DNA from: Conidiobolus incongruus B7586
Lineage: Eukaryota > Entomophthoromycota > Entomophthoromycetes > Entomophthorales > Conidiobolaceae
Reading direction: 5' to 3'
Assembly (NCBI GenBank): GCA_000697335.1
Contig: JNEM01012876.1
Coordinates: forward strand, 1 to 15,693
Length of the DNA: 15,693 bases
This document shows, one piece after another, positions 8,994 to 15,693 of this stretch. Both the position numbers and the translations under genes were made by a program. Below the pieces are notes generated by a model. That model had not been told where the DNA came from. It did no database searches and saw only the letters and a program-made list of their open reading frames with translations. Numbering within the stretch: the first letter of the stretch is position 1; each line of letters opens with the position of its first letter.

Positions 8994-9925
8994 ACAAAAG
9001 ATGAAAAAAAATTTTTTTTAACCTAATCATTTTCCATTGAAAAAAAAATAATTGTGAAAAATTGTTCCTATTAATTCAAAATACTATTTATGTTGAAAAT
9101 TTTTGAGAATGTGTAAATGATAAAAAATTCAATTTAAATAATAATTTACATTAACTCATATTATAAAATTAAGGTTTTATTTTATAGATTATTGTTTAAT
9201 AAATAATCGTTATAAAACTCCTATTATTTGAGGTAATAATGAAATATATTATTACTATACCTATAATCTATTTCTTCAGATCAAATTCAAATCTAAATAT
9301 TAATTATCCAAATAATTAGTAATTTCTCATTAATTAAGTTTCTCAAAATATAAAATATTTTGGGTAAGTTTATTAAAAAGTTAAAAAAATGTTTCTTTTA
9401 AATATAATTTTGAAATTTATATAATATTTAATTTACTACTTGAAATATTATTAATTTATGTAGTAAGAGGTAATTTATAATAATGTAAGGTCAATTTAAT
9501 TGATTTAATCTATATTAATAGAACTATATTAAGATATCTTGACATATAAAAATAATTTTTATCTCATAGTCAAAACTTTTGAATATTAATTGTATTTTTA
9601 AAATTTTCTCATTTTATCAAATTTTTATAATATAAATTTTCTTTAACAATTTAATAAGTCCGAAAATTTTGATTTTGATTGTTTAATTTTCATGCTAATC
9701 AATCAAAAATATCATGACTTATAGTTAATCATTTTAAATAAATATACTATTATTTCGTCTTGTTAACAGCGCTTGAAGAGAGCTGACATATTAGTTTATA
9801 TGCATGGTACTTACAAAGATATAGTTATTGAAACATAAAACTTTTACAAGATTACCAGAAACAGAGCACATATTCAATTTATTTCATTATTCCACATGCT
9901 AATCAATTTGAATAAACTGAAATTC

Positions 9926-9990
9926 TAGCTCATGTGGTTAAAAATAAATCAAATGATTAAAAACAATTCAGACATACAAGTTTGATTCCT
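9926..9990 (+). pseudogene. degenerate tRNA-like sequence with A and B boxes
   Basis: TAGCTCATGTGG at 9926-9937 resembles a tRNA A box (about 10 of 12 consensus positions), and AGTTTGATTCC at 9979-9989 resembles a B box (about 9 of 11). The two starts are 53 bases apart against about 44 in a standard tRNA. No acceptor or T-stem pairing is evident, so it is not a working tRNA. It could be a decayed tRNA or a tRNA-derived SINE head. Confidence 0.3.
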
Positions 9991-10003
9991 AAGTTAGTGT
10001 TAT

Positions 10004-10070
10004 GATTTCAATTGGTAAAATTTTTAAGATAGTTCGTGATTTGTAATACAGGAGATTTATATTTTGGAAA
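10004..10070 (+). pseudogene. second tRNA-like remnant
   Basis: Begins 14 bases after the preceding tRNA-like remnant. TATGATTTCAATTGGTAAAA resembles a tRNA D-arm and matches the block at 975-1001 at most positions. Downstream, GATTTGTAAT followed by CAGGAGAT looks like an anticodon arm with loop TTTGTAA (a Thr-TGT pattern) and the start of a variable loop. The D-arm to anticodon spacing is too long and there is no clear B box, so any tRNA origin is ancient or coincidental. Confidence 0.2.
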
Positions 10071-10268
10071 ATAAGATGCAAACTATAAATGTAGTAAATT
10101 TATTAGACATTATTTCCAGTGTTATTTTTCTAATTCAATTATCCATGTTGAAAATATTGACCTATAGATGATTTGTATTATTTATAAATATTAAAATGTG
10201 AATGTATTTAATTAATTAATTGGACAAGTGATTTTGGATATTGCGCAGAGAATTTATTAGGAATAACA

Positions 10269-10300
10269 AATATATGATATATATATATATATCATATATT
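10269..10300. repeat. 32-bp perfect palindrome
   Basis: AATATATGA and its reverse complement TCATATATT flank a central alternating TA core, giving a perfect palindrome of 32 bases. It can extrude as a cruciform. The core is microsatellite-like, but the GA/TC interruptions are placed symmetrically, so it is more than a plain AT run. Confidence 0.85.
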
Positions 10301-10989
10301 GAAAGATCGAAAAATTAACAATCAGTCCATATCTTATGTTATGAATTTACCTGAATGTTAAATGACAAAATATTATAATGGTTTCATTGAAATATCAAAC
10401 CATTATTATAATATTTAATATATTTGAATTAATTTTCATGGTTAATCATAATATCCTAAAAATATTATATTAATTTGACTTTGAATTTAATATTGAAATT
10501 TATTAATTAATAATAAAAATCAATTAATGAAAAAAAAATTAAGTTAATAATAAAGTATTTTATGAACAAATTCTTATAGTTTTGAATACTTTTAATTATT
10601 ATTTTTTAAAGTAATTTTTCAAGTTATTTGGAATTTTCAATTATGATTATACCAAATAGAAACATTACTAGGTTATTCCAGTATTATGGAATGGTTAATA
10701 AGTTTCCAATTTATTTATTAAGTATTATATAATGAAAGAGTCCAATTTAAATGTCATTATTCCTACCAAAATGTAATAATATTTCCATTATTTAAATAAA
10801 TTTTTTGTTTTTAATATCAGAAAAATTCTATAATTTCTAAAAATAATGAATCTAATATTTTCATTATTTTTTAATTGGAATAATGTTTGATTATTACTTC
10901 AATTAATCCTATTATTCAAAAATTTTATTGAATATGAATAGTTTCTTATACATCAGGTTTAGGTAATTTCATCATCTATTTTGAGATTA

Positions 10990-11106
10990 TTAGCCTTTTT
11001 CTGTATATCCAACTATCGTGTACTTTTTTCTTTTATCAGGGTTTATGCCAAATTTTTGGTTAAGATACTCATATGTTATCTTTGTCCAAGGCTTCAACTT
11101 ATGATC
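10990..11106 (-). other. possible terminal exon or coding remnant
   Basis: On the minus strand 38 codons without ATG end in TAA at 10990-10992. The residues look like a soluble globular protein: KPWTKITYEYLNQKFG and then a Lys/Arg-rich, Tyr-containing tail (KRKKYTIVGY). The codons include several G/C-containing ones, and the patch is less AT-rich than its surroundings. The frame closes at a stop just upstream (11107-11109); an AG at 11099-11100 could be a splice acceptor. I do not recognise a family, and the opposite strand is open over part of the same stretch, so chance remains possible. Confidence 0.2.
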
Positions 11107-13871
11107 TTATATATTCATTAATATATTTTAATTTCATCCAATATTAGTCAGTTGTATTTAATTTATTTATTATCCAATTAAAACGTTTAAGTTATCATTT
11201 TAATTGAATTCAAATCTAAATTTCACATTAAGCGTTTCGATTATTATATTAATATCATGCTAAATAATCTTAAACTGATTGGATAATCCAATATATATTA
11301 ATTTATGTTATTATGTTCTTGTAAATTGAAATAAGATATTTACAATATATTAATTGTTACAATATTGTAATATCAGAATTTTCAATATTTTTGGATTCTT
11401 GAAATATTTTTTAGATTAAATACATTATTAAGTGCAGTTATGATATATGATAATTTTAATTTTTTTAATTTCATTGTTAACAACAATTGGTTAATATATT
11501 TTAGACAATTTAATCAAAAATATTGATTTATAAATATTTTAATTTAAGATACTTTAAATTAAAGTGGTTGTGAAAATTAATGACTCAAATTAAATGCAAC
11601 TGCGGTTGATAAATAGTCAACTCTTCTGCTATAATTTATAATATACATAAATGGAAAATTGAATGTTAACTAATCTATTATTAAAGCAGTAGTGATATTA
11701 ATCAAAAACAGCTTTTTCATATAATTGAATTAATTTACTATTAAAAGAAAAATAAATTTAAAACATGATCATTGATTGATACTATGGAATTTGAAATAAC
11801 AGAGTAAAAAATTTAATATTATTTGTCTAGAATTGGTAGAAGTAAAATATCTAATTTAAAAAGTTGCGATAATTATAATATTTTATATTAATTTCTTTCA
11901 ACTTTATCAAATAAATTAAATTTGAAATTTTTTCAGTTATGTTGTATAGTTCAAGTATAATATACTACATTTTAAGCTTCAAATATTCTATAATAAAATA
12001 AAATTTATAGACTAACTCTTTAAACAATCTTTTACAAAAATGACATTTTGCCAAATCGTTCTATAAATATAAATATAATTACAATCTAATTATTTTATAT
12101 TGAAATCTGTGTATTTAGATAATACCAGTATATAATATATTATTACATTACTTTGAAAAGTTCTTTCTAATAGAAATTTAATATTTCTAAATTTCGTTAT
12201 ATTAAACTTAAATTAGTATGACAAAATTTATATAAAACATTTATTCAATCATAAAAACCCAAATTAAAGATATGAATCTTATAACTTAATTAATCTTAAT
12301 ATAATATAAATAAACCTGTATAATTCTGAATTAAAACTTTAATACATTATGTTTATTAAATTTTGGCATAATTATAAATGCATAAGCAAATAATAACAAT
12401 ATTAATTCTATAACATCTGTTGAAATATGTAGTGTAAAAATGATAGGTTTATTAAAAAATTAAATATCAATATTTTTATAAAATAAATAAATTCTTAAAT
12501 TTTATTATTAATTAAAGTCAGTAGATATAACATCTATACCTAATGAATATAATATATATTGTTTTAATAATTTTAATCTTATCAAAAGTGAAATATTTTA
12601 CATGTATTCATTTTTCAAAATTTCAATATAAATATTAATCCAATTATATTACACGATAGATAAAACTGTCATTTGTATTCTTAATATTTGCCTTTTATAA
12701 TTATATTGAAAAAGAAATTCAAAATATTAATTTTATAACAAATTAATATGACTTAATCAATAATCATTCGACTTTAAAAATAATCAAACCCATAAAATTT
12801 GCTTAAATTATATGTTCAAATGAATCTTTCAATTTCAAAAATAGTTTAATGTAATTTTAATATTAAAATGATTGTAAAATATAATATTCAGAATTAGCCA
12901 CTTATTAAACTTGTATATATATGCATGCATATTATAACTTACATAGCGCTACGACTAATTTAAAAATCAAATTCATATTTATAAAATATAGATTGATTAA
13001 TTAATACAATTTTTCAATGGATTAAAAAAATATTTATATCATTTTAATATACCTTTTAATATAAATTTTCATCAATATATCTTTTTATTAATTATGATAA
13101 TTTAAAATTATAATAAAATTGACTAATATTAAAATTTAAAAATCTAATTCATTATAATTAAAATATATTATTCTAAATTATTAAAAAATTATCTAAATAT
13201 AGCCAATCAAATTATATTTGATATTAATTTAGAATTATATTATGAAACAAATTCTAATTTATATAATAATCAATATATTTATATAATAATTTTGATTTAT
13301 TTTTATATATCTGTCTTATTAATGTAATAAAAATTATGTTTAAAAATTTTCTTTATTTAATGTTTTCATATATTTAAAATTTAATATCATTATTATCTAA
13401 AATGAATTTAGTTTAATTAAAAATAATTAATAGTATAAGTGAAATCAATTATAGAGTAAACACAAAGACACAAGAATGAAAATTATTCATGAGAATATGA
13501 TTTTCAATTTTCAATTCAATATATTTTATTAATTATCTATATAATTTTTTCAATCGGTTTATGGACAATGTTCTTAAATTAATAATTGATTGTAAATGGT
13601 AAAATGGATTGAATATTAAACTCGATTTTTTATCTACTAAGGAATCGCTAGTTATTTAGTGTTTAAATAGGAATGTCATATTTAATTTTCATTAAAATTT
13701 TAAATCACACTCACATATTTTCAAGTATACTCTATAATATTCATCAAATTCTTCAAAAAAAGAAATTACAGGTTCATAAACACTATAACTTAGAATAAAT
13801 TTTCTATTTATTATGAAAAATTAACAGTCATATATGAATATTGAATCGAAGATATTATAGCTTAAACTACT

Positions 13872-13888
13872 TTTATTGTTTATTTATT
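13872..13888 (-). promoter_or_regulatory. cluster of AATAAA signals, receptor 3
   Basis: Three AATAAA hexamers on the minus strand (13872-13877, 13879-13884 and 13883-13888) lie just past or touching the stop codon of receptor 3. They are candidate polyadenylation signals and match the close stop-to-AATAAA spacing in the other two receptor genes. Confidence 0.4.
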
Positions 13889-14838
13889 TAATTATCAACT
13901 TGAGTCCTACTTTTAAGTTTATAAAATCCCAAGGTTAACAAAACTTGCAATTCTTGTTTGGTCTCTTCTTGAATAAATAAAATAACTGATGCATTCACGA
14001 TGCTCCCAATTGAAAAAGAGATAGAGGTAATGAGCTCCCATATTTGATCAATTTGATATGAGGTTAAATTTATTAATGCTAACAATACCAACTTGGGACA
14101 GTATGATATAATATAGGCAACAACTAATCCTATAAACTTAATATTCATGTCTCTTTTCTGTTTACTTAATTCAATAAGGATTTGTTGATCAATATCATCC
14201 TTGGTAGATAAACTATCAAAATATCGATTATAGTAAATATGAATAAGGATATATGATATAATTAAAATAAGGAAACCGAGAACTGATTTGACCAGTATTG
14301 TTAATGAGAAATATCCTTCAGTTACTGTAACCGCTTTGGATAGAGGTTGGCAGAATTTTCCCCAAGAAAAATCTCGATAGGCAGTTGATCTGATAGCAAA
14401 CACAATGATATTATATACGAACAAGCCTAGTGAGATTGTAATCCATATAAATGATTTGAGCTTAATTCGAAAAACTATCACTAAGCACCTGAGCAAAGTC
14501 AAGATACTCACTATATCCAATGAAGAAAAAACTGATGTAAAAGCTATTGTACCAGTCACTTTACAAAAGCCTGCAGATGAAGTAGAGTCATAGTCAACAG
14601 CCCACTTATAGATCAACCGAATTAAACTCATAATCACAATTCCAAAATCTAATATAGTAATGAATAAAGATAAAATAATGTCAATTCTGACCAGTCGAAT
14701 TCTTATAGTTAATATATACAACACAAGCAAGTTGATCAATAATCCCGCTGAGTTCAGTAAAAATATAAGGATCTCTCCAATTCTGTGTCCTATATACTCT
14801 GGTTCCTCCCTATTGAAATCAGGATGATCTTGTTGCAT
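13888..14838 (-). CDS. class A (rhodopsin-like) 7TM receptor 3
   Basis: A single-exon 316-residue receptor, full length compared with its two paralogues. The N-terminal block is PDFNREEPEYIGH (6-18). Helices lie at about 19-45, 54-77, 90-123, 130-150, 177-202, 234-259 and 265-289. Anchors: N36 (1.50), D64 (2.50), C92 (3.25) to R117 (3.50) at the standard 25 spacing, S106 (3.39), C163 (loop-2 disulfide), P248 (6.50), N282 (7.49). The DRY site reads L-R-C, 6.48 is Tyr (SYCP), NPxxY reads NASVI, and 7.43 is Ser, excluding an ordinary opsin. A lysine in helix 5 (K184) is shared with both siblings. A sequon lies at N257-L-T (outer loop 3). The start has A at -3 and is the first Met before the conserved block. 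It is closest to receptor 2 through most of the protein but differs at the N-terminus, where receptor 2 matches receptor 1. Confidence 0.93.
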   Translation of the reverse strand: MQQDHPDFNREEPEYIGHRIGEILIFLLNSAGLLINLLVLYILTIRIRLVRIDIILSLFITILDFGIVIMSLIRLIYKWAVDYDSTSSAGFCKVTGTIAFTSVFSSLDIVSILTLLRCLVIVFRIKLKSFIWITISLGLFVYNIIVFAIRSTAYRDFSWGKFCQPLSKAVTVTEGYFSLTILVKSVLGFLILIISYILIHIYYNRYFDSLSTKDDIDQQILIELSKQKRDMNIKFIGLVVAYIISYCPKLVLLALINLTSYQIDQIWELITSISFSIGSIVNASVILFIQEETKQELQVLLTLGFYKLKSRTQVDN

Positions 14839-14893
14839 TATGAATAAAACGAAAAAAATAATTATAATTTAGAGATAAAAACTCAATAAATAC

Positions 14894-14901
14894 TAATTAT
14901 A
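14894..14901 (-). promoter_or_regulatory. possible TATA element, receptor 3
   Basis: TATAATTA on the minus strand lies 56-63 bases upstream of the ATG, a little further than in receptors 1 and 2. The longer promoter block shared by those two genes is not recognisable here, so this call rests only on the motif and its distance. Confidence 0.25.
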
Positions 14902-15421
14902 AAAGTGGCGAGAAAATTAATTTAAAGATCAAGTCAAAAGTGGAAGAAAGAAAACTATATGATTTACTATTTGTACAAAATTGAATTATATTATCTCATA
15001 AATTATTTTGATATTGATGAATTACTAGTTTTATTAAAAATTTAATTCCCGCAAAAAATCACATGAAATATAATTTCAATAAATTAATTGAAATATATTT
15101 AATATAAAAAAATCATATAGAAAAACTTTATTAATATTTAATAAATATAATAAAATTGCAAATTTTCATTTTATTCTATAATTAAAATAAACTGGTATTT
15201 TTATTACAATATATATCATAATATATTCCTAGATTATGAGTTTTTGTATATTTTTTCATATCATTTTGAGATCTATTTCATGAAGAACTAGTTATATTTC
15301 CACTCAAAACTACGCTAATACATTTAAATATTTACTATTTTTTGAAATTTGAAAAAAAATCAAATAGATATTTGGAATAAACTTTTTACATTAAAATATT
15401 AACACAAAGTGTATATACAGA
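14902..15421. other. AT-rich DNA upstream of receptor 3
   Basis: No gene can be supported. It should contain the upstream control region of receptor 3 and, if the neighbouring exon call is right, the 3' untranslated region of a gene entering from the right edge. No further motif stands out. Confidence 0.5.
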
Positions 15422-15538
15422 TTATTTTTTTATACATTTCATTATCAAACTATTAATTTTTCCAATTCTCGCATCCACATTCTCTGGATCAACCTTTTTA
15501 ATATTATTCTTCAATTTGATAGAGTGTGTTGAAAAAAG
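15422..15538 (-). CDS. possible last exon of a gene entering from the right
   Basis: On the minus strand the frame gives 38 codons plus TAA (15422-15424). They are rich in Lys, Asn and Ile but contain non-AT-driven residues (KVDPENVDARIGKINS) that look like a soluble, helical C-terminus. Directly upstream is a good acceptor-like site (TTATTTTCTCAATTAATCAG, ending at 15539). A strong donor-like GTAAGA begins at 15643, which would give an intron of about 105 bases. However, the sequence before that donor has stops in every phase I could join, so if the exon is real its partner lies beyond 15693. I do not recognise a family. Confidence 0.25.
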   Translation of the reverse strand, partial: LFSTHSIKLKNNIKKVDPENVDARIGKINSLIMKCIKK

Positions 15539-15693
15539 CTGATTAATTGAGAAAATAACTTAAAAATATATAATGATTGAATGATTAATTTAATTTAAAA
15601 ACTATGAATTTTATAAAAATATACTATAATAATAATATCTTACCTATTTATAATTATAATAAATATTTAAACTTTTTAACTTAATTATATATA

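Larger units (their letters stand above)
9031..13870. other. long AT-rich spacer between receptors 2 and 3
   Basis: Nearly 4.9 kb with no gene I can support. It is almost twice as long as the spacer between receptors 1 and 2. A less AT-rich patch at about 9760-10080 carries tRNA-like remnants, and another at about 10940-11110 has a short open frame; both are listed separately. I looked for a decayed fourth receptor (the N-terminal PDFN block, the NASVILFIQEETK block) and did not see one. From about 11.2 to 13.8 kb I see only AT-rich sequence, with a 14-bp palindrome inside an alternating purine-pyrimidine run at 12912-12932. Confidence 0.55.

Noticed and set aside
9769-10160. Plus-strand frame with protein-like pieces between several stops
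   Set aside because: The number of stops is about what random sequence of this composition gives; the resemblance to a decayed gene is not significant.
12912-12932. Alternating purine-pyrimidine run with a GCATGC palindrome as a functional Z-DNA or protein site
   Set aside because: Too short and too common in TA-rich DNA to support a function.
9031-13870. A decayed fourth receptor in the long spacer
   Set aside because: No trace of the conserved N-terminal, R-C or NASVI blocks was found; only an 11-base match (TCTGTTGAAAT near 12417) occurs, which is chance level.
4355-14838. Opsin or microbial rhodopsin identity for the receptors
   Set aside because: Class A spacing is clear, but the residue at 7.43 is Ser in all three, so no retinal Schiff base is expected; microbial rhodopsin motifs are absent.

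Overview
The window is extremely AT-rich eukaryotic DNA (roughly 80% A+T by eye, more between genes). A eukaryotic-type tRNA-Asn and three intronless class A (rhodopsin-like) seven-helix receptor genes on one strand are the only features I can call firmly. The receptors lack introns, are short (316-320 residues) and occur as lineage-specific paralogues. Together with the base composition this fits an AT-rich early-diverging fungus of the Conidiobolus/Entomophthorales type, where class A receptor families are known. This placement is inference at low to moderate confidence. An AT-rich invertebrate with intronless receptor families is the main alternative.

Layout. Positions 1-632 are very AT-rich with no gene. 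A tRNA-Asn(GTT) lies on the minus strand at 642-715 and is followed at once by a T5 Pol III terminator. It sits flush against a less AT-rich island (about 716-1035) holding a possible signal-peptide exon and, further out, a degenerate tRNA-like hairpin. Positions 1036-4330 are mostly empty, with two simple repeats and one weak coding-like stretch near 3.2-3.4 kb. Receptor 1 is at 4355-5317, receptor 2 at 7978-8931 and receptor 3 at 13888-14838, all minus strand. They are separated by about 2.7 and 5.0 kb of AT-rich sequence with hairpins, palindromes, two more tRNA-like remnants and another weak coding-like stretch (10990-11106). At the right edge a possible last exon (15422-15538, minus) may belong to a gene continuing beyond the window.

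How the genes relate. The receptors form a dispersed tandem family from local duplication. Receptors 2 and 3 are the closest pair over most of the protein, yet receptors 1 and 2 share nearly identical DNA at the 5' end of the coding region and in a TATA-bearing promoter block. That mosaic pattern suggests gene conversion or recombination within the array. All three keep the class A skeleton (N1.50, D2.50, S3.39, Cys3.25-Cys45.50, R3.50, P6.50, N7.49) but have lost the usual switch motifs in the same way: DRY reads [VL]RC, the CWxP tryptophan is Tyr, and NPxxY reads NASVI. None has the opsin lysine at 7.43. They are most simply read as a family of plasma-membrane sensors for unknown ligands with altered activation chemistry.
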